Shown: piece after piece, positions 1 to 10,661 of the stretch
Numbering within the stretch: the first letter of the stretch is position 1
Layout of the letters: every line of letters starts with the position of its first letter
Assembly (NCBI GenBank): GCA_023052935.1
Contig: CM041294.1
Location: forward strand, 98,587,616-98,651,615
DNA length: 64,000 bases
Direction: 5' to 3'
Source of the DNA: Piezodorus guildinii
Lineage: Eukaryota; Arthropoda; Insecta; Hemiptera; Pentatomidae
Made by a program: the position numbers and the translations under genes
Notes under the pieces: generated by a model
What the model was told of the DNA's origin: nothing
Seen by the model: only the letters and a program-made list of their open reading frames with translations
Database searches by the model: none

Positions 1-1235
1 CTCAAATCTTGCTACCCATTATTGCAATAATACTGAACGGTTGGTTTGTGAAAACAAAGGTTATTTAACGATAAAAATTAGTTCTTTCCTTAAAATATAA
101 TATCTATAGTTTTTCAATGGAGAATAGTCCCTAATGATAATTAAATAATCAAACCATATTTATGAGTTGCTCAACTAATAATTATGTAAGTATGTAAATA
201 AGAAAACATTGAATTTTTTCGATAACCGTATCTCTTATTAAGACTATATATTTAAATTATATTACCAGTACATACATTTAAATTAAACGCAAACTCTGAA
301 CTTAACCATGAGTACAGTGTAAATATCACTTCTAACAGGAGAAAGAGCTTATTTATGCATGGAAATTATGAATATATGGAACCAATAATAGATTTTTAAA
401 GATTTATTTGTTATTAATGCTATGAGCAAATAAATAATTATCTTTTTACTTCTTTTAAATGCTTAATTAAAAATAAAATAAATGCCATTCAAAATAAAAC
501 TACAACACAAAATAAGAGGATGACATGTTTTACTTGACAGTTAAAAACACACCTTTATTGTAAATTTTATGATATAATAAAGATTTTGAAATTAATAGTA
601 GATAAAATAATCGATAAAAGCGACTATTGCCTGCGGTTCCGATCTAAAGGAATCTCTGATCCGGGCTGGATTGAAGAGAATTAAAATAAAGGTGAGGGTT
701 TATAAATGTATAAAAGCCACGAGTAATTTACCGGAACCAATTAATCATTGCCCGTAGACTCTTTATTAAAATAAAAATAACAAAACACACATTTGTTTGC
801 TTGAAAATTGCTTTTATTTTTATCGCCCTTTGACTATGGTTCAGTTTTATCATTGTTCTACCCCTCTTTTAAAGAATCAATTAGGCTTTTACACTTCTAA
901 TATATCCATTATAAAGCACATTCCCTTTTATAGAAAAATCTTTCATCAGCGGTTTCAATTTAGTATTCATTCTTAACCCTTATTTATTTGTTAATTGATC
1001 TCATCCATAAAAATACTATATAAATTTAAATAATGTTTTATTTTAATATTCTAAATAATGTATAATTTTAATATTCTTGGTCTTGAAATCTTTTTTATTT
1101 TATTAAGAATTTAAAAGTCTTAAAAATTGTATTTATATATATTTTTTTATTTAAAAACTTTGTGAATTATGAAAACTGTTTAAACGGGTGTGAATTTGTA
1201 TGAATTTTGAACAATAATTAAAGCTCATCGTAGAA
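1..1235. other. AT-rich stretch, no gene seen
   Basis: No open frame with recognisable protein similarity and no tRNA-like box, terminal repeat or tandem array is visible here. The sequence is AT-rich with short A and T runs. It is probably old intergenic DNA. Confidence 0.6.
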
Positions 1236-1239
1236 GAAA

Positions 1240-1830
1240 TTAAAAAAAAAAATCCTGCAAATTATTACACAATGGTTTATCATTTTCAAATAACTATGTT
1301 AAGATATAAATGCTTATATAGCTGCTAATCTTTTCGATTTTTATTTTATTTCAATAATATCCGAGTTATGGTGGAACTAGATCTGTTATAATTTGTGACT
1401 ATTTAGATCAATTTTTTTTTTCTGTTTTTCACGCTTTACTGATTTAAAGCTCTACATATTTTTCTTTATCTCCAAAAACAACTGAGTTATGGGCCCATTT
1501 ATGGGTAAAATTTCAATTTTTTTTTACTTTTTTTTAAAATAATTATTTGTGCTGTTTTTTGGTTAAAAATTTTAATAAATTGTTTCTATATCTTTGTAAA
1601 TAACTAAGTTACTGATTTAAATCACTTTTAATCGGCCGCTATTTTAAAAATAACCAGCTGAAATCAACGCCTAGGTGTTAGGATGATTGTTGCATGCCCT
1701 AGTATTTGGTAGCTAATTTAAAAAACATTGATCCCGTAGTTTCTGAGAAATGCCGCTAATAGCTAAGAAACGGAATTTTTTTTCGGGTTCTCCGTATCTT
1801 GAAAGGGCTTACCTAAAATTTTGCGGGAGG
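1240..1830 (+). repeat. Dispersed repeat family R1-like-A, copy 1
   Basis: This AT-rich non-coding block recurs twice more in the window. The segment beginning CTGCAAATTATTAC.ACAATGG is found near 11618 (same strand) and, inverted, near 60860. A second anchor, CACTTTTAATCGGCCGCTAT followed by a run ending in CCTAGTATTTG, is shared with the inverted copy at 60140-60230. No open frame and no terminal repeats could be delimited, so the element class is unknown; a degraded non-autonomous transposon is the simplest reading. Confidence 0.6.
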
Positions 1831-2227
1831 GGAGTAATTTATTTATTGTTTTCGTTAATTACAATGACTCATTATTGAAAATAATAAACCAAAATTGATG
1901 TTACAGATGAATTATACAATTAATCTGTCATCTGCCACTTGTGCTATTTTCATTCTGTACTGAAATCCATTCAAAATTGTTACCTATACATCCATAGTTT
2001 TTTGGTATCCACATCACTTTCTCCAATACACCACTACCTCTACCGGATAAATCACTCTTTAAAATCTAAATTCAGTGTTAATAATTACTAATGATAGGTA
2101 TTTTAATAAATCGCTGATCCTTTCTATTTCCAAGTTAGTTACAGCAACTATGATTTGAACTAGATAGATCCTTAAAATAACTTTAAAAATGGTATAGAAT
2201 AATAGTCCGAGAAGGTGAAATAAGCAG

Positions 2228-2420
2228 TTCAGTTTAGTATGTTAGAGTGTTTATAGACCGTAGTGTATATAAGAGAGAGAAGTTGGTGTGGGTTATAGCC
2301 TTTAAGAAATAATACACTAATAAGGAAAAATGATAAGATTTGAGATCCCACGTTTCGGCCTAAATTATAGGTGGACATTAGAGCTATGAAGAAGAAGATT
2401 ACAACAATTAAAATAACCAT
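2228..2420 (-). repeat. Decayed arm of the hammerhead-bearing foldback family
   Basis: This piece follows the same order of motifs as the left arm of the perfect foldback at 54798: a GTTGG.GTG..GT.ATA block, then AAATAATACACTAATAAGG, then ACGTTTCGGCCTA. Read on the minus strand the last part gives GGCCGAAAC, one half of the ribozyme-like core, but the other half is degraded (CTAATGT in place of CTGATGA). It faces a second copy at 3083 in inverted orientation, so the pair may be the ends of one old foldback element of about 1 kb. Confidence 0.5.
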
Positions 2421-3082
2421 GAATAAGTAAGCAGTAATAAAATAAGTAAACAATCATCTGTTAGTGGTATGGATGTCTAACAAAATTAGGTAAGGATAGG
2501 AGCAGAAAAAGAAATAAATAATAAGTGTTAAGAGAAGTGAGAAGACTGAAATTTTCAACAATAAGAACAATTTACCGACTAGCTGGAAATATGAGCAAAC
2601 TGTGACAAACAACGAGCACACAGACACAAAAAGAAAAAAAAAACAGTTAGACACGTATATAAGAGAATTATTGAAAATGAGCAGTTGTTTTAACTGCGTC
2701 GACTTTACTATTTGAAATAACATATGATTTAATAATACATTATTTTAGCATAATCAATGTTATATTAAAAAACGGACAAAGATTACAAAAGGGGCTCGGA
2801 ATTGATTACAATGGTATTATATTCAGGATTCAGAAATATTAAAATAATAACCAGAAAGGGAATGATACAATCATAAGTGACCAATTAAGAATCGAAAAGT
2901 AAGATTATCTACATAACTATAATTTTCATAACTTTTATTTATTGTTTGATTTCTTACTTTTAATAATATTTTTATATAAAAAAATCATCTTATATTACAG
3001 TTTGTTTCTATATATAATACTGTTATGTTATTATTGTACTGTGAACTTATTATTATTTATTGGTAGTTATTTTATTTTTCTT
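2421..3082. other. Spacer between two inverted foldback arms
   Basis: About 660 bases lie between the facing arms at 2228-2420 and 3083-3215. The open frames here are low-complexity and Phe/Leu-rich and match nothing I recognise. If the two arms belong to one element this would be its body, but no reverse transcriptase or GIY-YIG motif is visible. Confidence 0.4.
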
Positions 3083-3215
3083 AGCCCTGATCAAGGCCTA
3101 CAATTTAGGCTTGAAACTTCGACTCACTAATATGATCAGTTTTCCTTATTAGTATGTTATAATATTTTCTTATTAGTGATGACCACACACTAAAACAATT
3201 TATTAATTATTTATT
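3083..3215 (+). repeat. Decayed inverted arm of the foldback family, with ribozyme-like core
   Basis: On the plus strand the order CTGATCA (3087-3093), AGGCC, a short loop, GGCTT, then GAAAC (3113-3117) mirrors the hammerhead-like core of the minus strand at 54877-54906, with one change in the first box (CTGATCA for CTGATGA). The downstream part (TTATTAGT..., then GATGACCACACAC) matches the right arm of that element. Self-cleavage is not expected from this copy. Confidence 0.5.
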
Positions 3216-3790
3216 TATTATGCATTATTTATACTATGCAGATTTTATAAGTGGATATACGTATGGGCAAAATCATTATTTATATCAAACGTACGTTGGC
3301 AACCCTTAGTGTACGACTGTGTGCATTTGGTTTAATATAGTTTTCAGCACCTGTATTTCAAGGCAACAAAAAGAGGCCCGGATCAAGGAAAAAAAAAATA
3401 TTAAAGAGATACTTCATATTCAAGAGCAACAGCTGTAGACCGTTAAATATTTAAAGGAGTGCTGTTGCCTCCACACCCCCTCCTTTACTGTTATAGGGTC
3501 GGGGTCATAAATAGCGGAAACCGGGTCTAAGCAGCGGGGGAGAATATCTTAAGCACGCCGATAGCGCCTCAACCCTGGGGTTGCTTTGTATAATAGCGTA
3601 TAAGGGTAGGGTGTCCTTGGAGTTGTTCGGGGTTTATCGTCCGAAAGTATCCTCGATACTGGAGGCTTAGGTCCAGATAGGGAGTGTCGTGTGTTATATT
3701 GAATGTATGCTATTACGCTTAGCTGTAGGATAGCTAATGTTTAGTAATCATTTCAGGTAAAGTAAATAAATCATGCTGAAGAGTATGAAT
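3216..3790. other. Unassigned stretch with GC-rich island 3470-3700
   Basis: The first half is AT-rich. From about 3470 to 3700 the composition changes to clearly GC-richer DNA (CCACACCCCCTCC, GGGTCGGGGTC, GCGGGGGAG). No long frame, tRNA-like box or known motif was recognised in it. It could be part of an unrecognised transposable element. Confidence 0.4.
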
Positions 3791-3796
3791 GAAAAA

Positions 3797-3810
3797 CAAT
3801 GTGTATATAT

Positions 3811-3846
<36 letters not shown>
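3797..3846. repeat. (AT)n microsatellite
   Basis: This is a dinucleotide run with one interruption (TATAATATA). It supplies the Ile/Tyr run of an apparent minus-strand frame, which is therefore not a gene. Confidence 0.95.
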
Positions 3847-4189
3847 CCTATAAACATATAAAATATATATAATGTATATAAGGTACCACTGGTCTTGTAA
3901 CAGTTTACATAGACAATTATGTGTCTGCTCTCGCTGGCATGCGAATTGTCAATCCACTTTAACATGAAGTTATCATACTTTTCTATCTACTGATTTCAAT
4001 AATTTATTTAAATTTCAATAATGCTTGCCATAAAAGCCTAGTTGTTTCTGGAGGTTTTTAGTTTTATAGTGGTTTTATTTTTTTAAATAATTGTATCCAA
4101 CCTTCGTTCGCAAGTGTTGTCTATTTGAGTGTGGTGTAATTTATTTTTTAAAAAAGAATGTTCTTCTGATTTAGAGTTTATAGCTTCGG

Positions 4190-4830
4190 GATTGGAAGTT
4201 CATCGTAATGATATGTGTACTTCGCGATCAAATATGTTTAGTTTATAACGTCTATTCATTATTATACTAAATCATCTGTAGAAATGAGAAACATGAATTG
4301 GTCAATAAATCAAAATTCGGTAAGTTTATTTGTTTGTCATTTTAAAGAGAAAGGTAGATGAAGATTTGTCTACGTCTTTTATGAGATCTAACACCTTTGG
4401 ACGATTTTATATTTAATTTTCATTTTTTTTTTATATATCTTGCATACTAGATGGTAGAATATAATTTTTATTCTCTCTCTCCTTGATGCCACGAAAAAAC
4501 AAAAACAAAAAAAAAACGTGTAAAATCCACTTATTAGGAAAAGAGTGTGCGAAAGAATCACACCATTTTTAAAAGTTCAAGTTATCTTCCGTGGGAATCC
4601 CATTTAGTTTATAAATTGAAACAAGATTTTAAAGAGTAATCTAAAATCAGAAATAATTAATACCAATTTTAGGGTATGAATATATAACAACTTGCTATTG
4701 ATTTTAACAACTTATGTACGATTTAGTACGTAATATTTAAAAAAAAAATCTTAACAACTTTATGAAAGAATAAAGCTTATACGATAATGTTCGGTGGAAA
4801 CACCGAATCACCTCCCTCAATAAAACTTCA
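4190..4830 (+). repeat. Old dispersed repeat, copy related to 22780-23190
   Basis: Scattered but ordered matches link this block to 22780-23190: AACGTCTATTCA, a GATCAA..AATCAAAATT.GG / GTTTATTTGTTTGT block, GGAA.CC.CATTTAG, and the ending ACACCGAATCACC with CTCCCTC. The family is diverged, non-coding and of unknown class. Fragments of the same ending occur near 3290, 34670 and 36205. Confidence 0.45.
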
Positions 4831-5014
4831 CAAATAGCAGCTGATCTATCTATTTATAATTAGAGCAAGTAGTGGGAGGCTGTTGGGCTACAGTGGCCAT
4901 AATAAATTGGTAAATGTGGAATAATGTGACAAAAAATCTATCATTAAATACATGGATATATATTCTAGTTTGAATCAGGCAAGAAATGTTTTATGGAATG
5001 TCTATTGCAAGTTC

Positions 5015-5303
5015 AGGAAGCCGTTGGCTGAATGGCTAGCGCGCTAGTCTCTCACGCCATAGTTGTGGGTTCGAGCCCCAGTCCCTGCGGGACTTTTATA
5101 AGAATATAATTAAATGGGGACTCACTCACAGCCTCTGCCCCGGCTAGTGAGACTCGTCAGCCTACTGGTGGCAACTCGCAAAAAATAGGCGTAAGGGTAG
5201 TGATGACCCTACCCTAAACATTTCATCGAGAAACGTGAGTATATTCTCCCAGGAGTCTATTCCACGCAGCCAAGGGCCAACACGGCCTGTCGCGCCAGTG
5301 ATG
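5015..5303 (+). repeat. tRNA-derived SINE, family B, copy 1
   Basis: The head resembles a tRNA gene: an A-box-like segment GGCTGAATGGCTAGC and a B box GGGTTCGAGCCCC, separated by normal tRNA spacing. A family-specific body follows (GGGGACTCACTCACAGCCTC, GTGATGACCCTACCCTA, CTCCCAGGAG). A closely similar copy lies at 19020. The insertion is bracketed by the direct repeat TTGCAAGTTC at 5005-5014 and 5304-5313, which I take as the target-site duplication. It would be transcribed by RNA polymerase III and mobilised in trans by a LINE. Confidence 0.85.
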
Positions 5304-5429
5304 TTGCAAGTTCTTAAATGTAAATATTGTAAATAGCAGCATAAACCAAGAAGAGAAAATTTTAATTTTAATACCAGACTTATACCTACCAAGGGGAAGG
5401 CTTCTTGTTCTGTTAAGGACGATATAAAA

Positions 5430-5431
<2 letters not shown>

Positions 5432-5496
<65 letters not shown>
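5432..5496. repeat. (AT)n microsatellite
   Basis: This is a long, uninterrupted TA run. Together with the SINE at 5015-5303 it forms most of a spurious minus-strand frame of 227 codons. Confidence 0.95.
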
Positions 5497-5499
<3 letters not shown>

Positions 5500-5860
5500 C
5501 TGGCAAAAGTTCCTTAAGAATGACATGAATTAGCAAGGAAAATAAAAAGTGAAGGAGCGTTTGCACACAGCCTGCTACCGAGTGAACGGCTATTTTGCCG
5601 GGACAGATGTTAATCCTTCCTGGCACACGTACAACCCGGCTGCCGACTACATATAGTTGCGGAGATAGGGAGATGTGTAGTCTTCCGTCGCTAACCGGCT
5701 GTAGTGGTATTATAAACCGGCTAGTCAGCACCCAGTTGTTTGTTCCAGCTCCAACTATCTCGAACGATCGGTTGGCCGGTAAGCCTAGGAGTAGAAACAG
5801 GATGGTCTTCAACCGGCCACGTGTGCCATGCCCCTCGCTGTACAATGAACTTTAAACCAA
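5500..5860. other. Unassigned GC-rich island
   Basis: This block is markedly GC-richer than its surroundings, with repeated AACCGGCT and CGGCCACG-type words. It is open on the plus strand from 5595 to 5855 (86 codons), but the predicted peptide (starting MPGQMLILPG) has no motif I recognise. It starts directly after an (AT)n tract. It may be the body of an unrecognised repeat; I do not call a gene. Confidence 0.4.
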
Positions 5861-7340
5861 AGGAATCAAAAAGCACAATATCTTTTGTAATATGAAATTA
5901 AAAGAACAACAATAAAATAAGACTGAAAATTAATCAAAATCCAACTTTATGGATAGTGGTGTTAAAAATTGTAGACTTTACCCTCCTCATTTTAATCGGT
6001 ATACTCAAATTAGTTAATATATGAAAGCAAGAAGGTTTTGAAAAAGTAGAGTTGTGAATGAAGATATGGAAGGAGAATAGCAGATGTCTGATAGGAGAAT
6101 ACTCCAGAAAACAGTGGACTAGGATAAGAAACAACCTTCATATTTTTGGGTTCAATGCAGTAGTGTGTATAGACAGGGATCATGTGTTATTGGGAATGGA
6201 TTGCGGATTTAAATCGCTAGAGCCTGTATACGTAAAAGGGGCTGATATTGGACGTAAATGGGGAGCGGATGATTCGAGGGAAATGATATCAGGAAGAGTG
6301 TATAATCATTATTTGAATACCTAGGTACACCCGATCAAAAGTAACAAATAATTAGTGTATTACATAGAATTGAAAATCCTACTCGGTAAATTTGAAATGA
6401 AAGTCTTCCAATGTCTGTTTCACGATATTAGTGTATTTATGGTAATTATTTATTCTGTTCCTAATAAGTATGATAATATTTAATATCGATCATTCGATCC
6501 TGATTTTAACTTAGCTATGTCCTAACTGATTATTGATTTTAAAAAAAAAAAAATAAAAAAAAAAAAAAATAAAAAAAAAAAAAAAAAAAAAAGATCTTAT
6601 TAGAGGACGCAAACGAATTTTCTGAAAGATATTTCAAATCCTGTGGAAACATAACTCTGCCATCATATCGAACGTTTTTATGATGTGTGGGATCGGCTCA
6701 TCAAAACTACGTCAATCACTCAACCACCAGTCGCATATAAAAATTAATTTTAAGAATGATATACTGATTTACTCTTTTTACGACATTTTCTTCAAAATAT
6801 TAAACGTTAAAATGTATAGAAAAAACTGCAATATTTATTTCTGTATCCTAAGAAGATTTTTTTATCGATACTTGACCTTGGTCAAATATATAAGTGAAGA
6901 TACTCTTAAGATGATTGAAAGCCAGTTAAATAATGGAGTAGCAAAGAAGCCTCGGCCTTGAAATTGAGGGATTATGTTCAGCTACATAAAACATTGGTAA
7001 CCAATTACTTAAGGTGTAAGTAACCAATTTCTGTAAAACTAATAAAATTCTGTTGTTTGATCCTAAATCTTAATCTAATTCTTTCTAAATTACAATAACA
7101 TGTAATATGCTAATATGCTAGTATAAGCATTATCATAATTACTTAATATGTTTTAACTTTTGAACATAACCGTTTTATATCTTCCAAACTCGTTTGCAAC
7201 ATAAATCCGTATTTTCTTCAACTAGAAGCGATTTGTCAGAAAGATAGAGAGCAGGAGTCACTTATGTGTATTATGAGTAAATGTTGTGCTATTATACACA
7301 TATTTATTATTTTCATTTATTTTAATAATAATAACAAAAA
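5861..7340. other. AT-rich stretch with poly(A) tract, no gene recognised
   Basis: Frames of 88 codons (6058-6324) and 93 codons (6680-6961) are open, but neither peptide shows a known domain. A 50-base A-rich tract at 6538-6592 could mark the 3' end of a retrotransposed piece; no polyadenylation signal, coding sequence or duplication could be tied to it. Confidence 0.45.
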
Positions 7341-7812
7341 AAAAACTTTATTCTGGACTATGTCCCTTAAGAATAGCAAAAATGTATAGTAGATATTAAT
7401 ATTTATGTCTAGCCAAGAAAACAATAGAAAGTAATTTTATTTACATATTTCCAAAAAAAGCAAAATGGAAAAAAAATAAATAAATAAACACAACTGAAAC
7501 TTCTATACATTTATGTACAAAAAATATGGATAATAAACACGCACACAAAAAAAAAGGAAATTATGGAAAGAAATCTCCTAAAGGCTACTAGGGTTGAGGA
7601 AATAAAAAAAAAACAACTAATTATTCCACAGCACTAGGGTTCGGGTAAAATAGATAATTATATCGTATTGAATTTAAGATATGTCAGTTGCAGATTCACA
7701 TTTGTTGAGCGTCTATTTGGGATACGAAAAGATGTTGGAAAAGGTGGGATTTGAATGAGAGAAGGGAAGACGCATGGCGAATATAAGTAGGTAGGGAATT
7801 CCAGAGGGTTGC
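7340..7812 (-). pseudogene. 3' end of a CR1/L2-like non-LTR retrotransposon
   Basis: Read on the minus strand, 7700-7812 encodes LWNSLPTYIRHASSLLSFK, the typical C-terminal end of reverse transcriptases of the CR1/L2/jockey-like LINEs (LWN.LP..IR...S...FK). It is followed by a 3' UTR ending at about 7345 in a small hairpin (GGGACATAGTCC) and AGAATAAA, then T-rich sequence. The same 3' tip recurs at 32268, 34885 and 58790. Everything upstream of the last 40 codons is missing, so this is a 5'-truncated dead copy. Confidence 0.65.
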
Positions 7813-7960
7813 AATGGATATAATTATTTGACTGTTGATAATTACATGAAGGAATTCGTCCGAGTGGCGATCAGTAAAAGAAACAATTATATAGTTTTAA
7901 CTATTTGTTATTTCCTAACCTTTCGATTTTTATGGTTGGTCATACGTCATATCAAAGAAC
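7813..7960. repeat. Arm of a foldback repeat related to 31640-31860
   Basis: The stretch GAATTCGTCCGAGTGGCGATCAGTAAAAGAAACAA...ATAGTTTTAACTATTT matches the left arm at 31652-31715 in sequence and order. Here only one arm is present. Confidence 0.45.
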
Positions 7961-8307
7961 ATTTGAATATGAGCACGGTTAGTACAAGACCCAAAAATTC
8001 TTTTTCTGCTCAAAAAGAGGAACGAGTTCACTGCTGCATTAAATAACCCGGTTTATGTATCTAATGAAACGTACAGAATGACCTTGACATTTCATTCTTC
8101 ATTGCTACTGCCACTAATCACTACAATATATTTCATGACAGACTGACTCTAAATTTAAACTCGCTGACTCAGAACCTATCAACTGCCACAATCATAAAAT
8201 CATTTGTTTTCAAAATCTATTTAATAGTTGTATTTTTGCATTTCTATCTTAGGATATCTGTTTATTGCATGAGCAGATAGCAAATCTCATTTTTTGTCAA
8301 AACTCCT

Positions 8308-8318
8308 ATATATATATA

Positions 8319-8374
<56 letters not shown>
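8308..8374. repeat. (AT)n microsatellite
   Basis: An interrupted TA run that abuts the CTAGCTGACCTGACAGACAA start of the next repeat block. Confidence 0.95.
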
Positions 8375-8375
<1 letters not shown>

Positions 8376-8376
<1 letters not shown>

Positions 8377-9010
8377 ACTAGCTGACCTGACAGACAATGT
8401 CATGTCATGACTATGTCTTAACGAAAGGAGTCAAGCCGTTCACGTGTGATAAGATGACCCAGAAAAAAAGGGATTCATATTTATGTACTCGTGTGTGCAT
8501 AAAGGGAAACTAAACAACAAAATTAAGCGTGTCTACGAAAGTAACTTTTTTATTTTTTTTCTTTCATAAGACCATCTTCCTGAATGTAATAAACAAAAAC
8601 AAAAAAAAATAAAATAAAAGAATTAGCGAAAACGGTCAAGCTGTCATGCGTGATGCAATTACCAAGGAAAAGGGCGATTCATTTTTATACGATATAAATA
8701 GATAGAGATATTATTATTACTTTAGAATATTAAAACAAATACAAAAAACCTAAAAACATATATACCAAAGTAACTTTTCCCTTTTTTTATTTAATAAGAT
8801 CCTTCTCCCGACTTCATTTATGTATACGTTGATAGATAAATTAAATTAAATTTCAAAATTAAAAAAAGAAAAAAAAACCTATTACTAAGGTATTTTTACT
8901 TTTTTTTTCCTTTCATTTAACTTTCTCCTAACAAGTCGGTCAAGCCGTTCACGCGTGATGCAATCCCCAAGGAAAAATCGATTACTTTATATATACAGAG
9001 AGATAAGTAT
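8376..9010 (+). repeat. Three degenerate tandem units of a dispersed insect repeat
   Basis: The block opens with CTAGCTGACCTGACAGACAA, a motif I associate with a repeat common in invertebrate genomes. It then contains three copies of a GTCAAGC.GT.A.GCGTGATG core at about 8430, 8635 and 8940, each followed by AAGGAAAA and GATTCATTTTTATA-like sequence and, between copies, by a T-rich AAGTAACTTTT..TTTCTTT segment. Units are roughly 200-300 bases. There is no coding capacity. Confidence 0.6.
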
Positions 9011-9379
9011 GATGTATAACAATGTTTAAATCGTTTTGGGTAGAAATAGTTATCGACTTTAAACCCTCATATATAGACGGTAAAGGGAAAGCTTATTTAA
9101 AACATGTTAGCTTATAGCCATTGTCACTTTTGAAATGTGCAATGAAAATATGATCATTGCATTTCACTTGAAAGTTATTTTATATTTTAATTCAAGTAAA
9201 TATAATATATAAATTAGGTCTATATTAAACTGTACTATTTTAAAAAATTGATTCAATAGTTTCAAGATATTGTCTGTGGGCGACTATTATTGACCCGTTT
9301 TTTAATGTAATCGATACCAGACACCAGTGTTGTTTCTATCAAAGTGAGATCATGAAACATATTTTTGAATAGCCGATAA

Positions 9380-9700
9380 GGCTATAATGTTAACCCTAAG
9401 GGGAACGTACTGGAAAAGAAACACAAACAACATGGAGAACATATGCAGTGAGCGAGGAGCCTGCGCCTGACAACTGTGACGAGGCGCGGTACCGATATGT
9501 CACTCATTTGTTAGGCTTTCTTCCGGTCTGTACGCGCCTGTGACAGATTGTTCGGGGCGCTTTTATCCCGTTGGGCAGGGGACGGGGGTCGGATGGAGTG
9601 TTCAAAAACGGATATATCCTTCCGCACCGCTTCCTATCCCTTTGCTCATCCATTAGTGTCACTGTTTGGACCTAACTGTGAATCAGCATCTCTAGTATAT
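9380..9700. other. Unassigned GC-rich island
   Basis: Between AT-rich flanks there is a stretch rich in CG (GACGAGGCGCGGTACCG, TACGCGCCTGTGAC, CGGGGCGCTT, GGGGACGGGGGTCGG). No frame longer than about 50 codons with a recognisable peptide is present. It could be an exon, promoter or fragment of an older element; the sequence alone does not decide. Confidence 0.4.
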
Positions 9701-9792
9701 TAATACCTGTATATTAGTCCCTTTGGCAACTAAAATTATACAGTAGAAATACTGAAACCAATTTGCCTATCCAGATAAGAAATAGAGGATAG

Positions 9793-9795
<3 letters not shown>

Positions 9796-9861
<66 letters not shown>
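9796..9861. repeat. (AT)n microsatellite
   Basis: Uninterrupted TA run that forms the tail end of the repeat at 9862-9990, as in the related copy at 53930-54072. Confidence 0.95.
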
Positions 9862-9864
<3 letters not shown>

Positions 9865-9990
9865 TGATTAGTTCTCGACTGATGATAATTTAATTTTTTA
9901 CTAGTCTTAAGGTTCAGTCAATAAGTAAGCAATTTTATTAATCCAACGTTTTGAGAATGTGTTGTTCTCATATTCATGCCTTAACAGTGA
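9862..9990 (-). repeat. Repeat with hammerhead-like hairpin and (AT)n tail, copy 1
   Basis: On the minus strand: TGTTAAGGCATGAATATGAG, then a GAGAA/TTCTC hairpin and AAAACGTT, then GCTTACTTATTGACTGAA and finally a TA tract. The same order occurs on the plus strand at 53930-54072, where the box after the hairpin is an intact GAAACGTC. The arrangement resembles stem II plus the GAAA box of a hammerhead, but the CTGATGA box is not conserved. Confidence 0.55.
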
Positions 9991-10274
9991 AAAATTAAAC
10001 AAAAGACTATTAAAATTTGTATACAATAATTAATAAATGATGTTATTGTTAGAGGACAGAAAAGAATGCATTGAACAATGAGTAGATATACAGTAGTTAA
10101 ATAGATATTTCAATTAGAATTGACATTAATGATATTATTACAAATTTACTTACAATTTAAGATAAACTAGCGTCTCACATAGACATGTATGTGTATACTA
10201 TATGATATAAACTTTGAAAGAACACTTAAACTATTAACATATTTAGGAATAGTTCAGGTAGGGGGTTTTCCAAT

Positions 10275-10661
10275 TTGAGACGTTGATTTCCAAAAGGTAC
10301 AATATCTATTCTAAAAAAAATTACAGTTAGCTCGAAAATCTCTCATTATTATATTATTAAACTAGATAATTTTATTCTATTCGCGTTAAAATTTAGAATA
10401 GTTTTTTCACTATATTAATGAAACCATATTAAAGTTATGAAATGAAATATTTTAGTATGATTTGGAACGAAACTAAATGTGTAATGAGTACCTTAAGAAA
10501 ATAAAAACATTTCTAAATCTCGTCATTAAAGGACTTGAGCCTTTATTTGATAAAATAAAATTTGAGATTTAGATAAAACTAAATGGGAAAAATATAAATT
10601 TGCAAAAATATCAATTTCCTAAAAAATGTCCTTAAGTAACTTTGGGAAATCAACGTTTCAA
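10275..10661 (+). mobile_element. 387-bp MITE with 26-bp terminal inverted repeats, copy 1
   Basis: The block starts TTGAGACGTTGATTTCC and ends in its near-perfect inverse complement GGAAATCAACGTTTCAA; the inverted match extends inward to GGTAC/GTAAC. A second copy at 56502-56888 has exactly the same length and matches throughout. There is no coding capacity, so it must have been moved by a transposase encoded elsewhere. The target duplication is not clear, so the superfamily is left open. Confidence 0.85.

Noticed and set aside
3771..3965. Open frames over TA tracts here and at 53887-54123
   Set aside because: TA repeats have no stop in some phases (Tyr/Ile codons). These frames are artefacts of microsatellites.
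5162..5845. A 227-codon minus-strand frame
   Set aside because: It runs through the GC-rich island, an (AT)n tract giving an Ile/Tyr run, and the SINE at 5015-5303. No protein motif; composition explains the openness.
6058..6324. 88-codon frame as a host gene
   Set aside because: No domain, no splice context and no similarity that I recognise; length is within chance for this region.
8376..9010. CRISPR-like array
   Set aside because: The repeated core is degenerate, units are irregular and 200-300 bases apart, and the context is eukaryotic.
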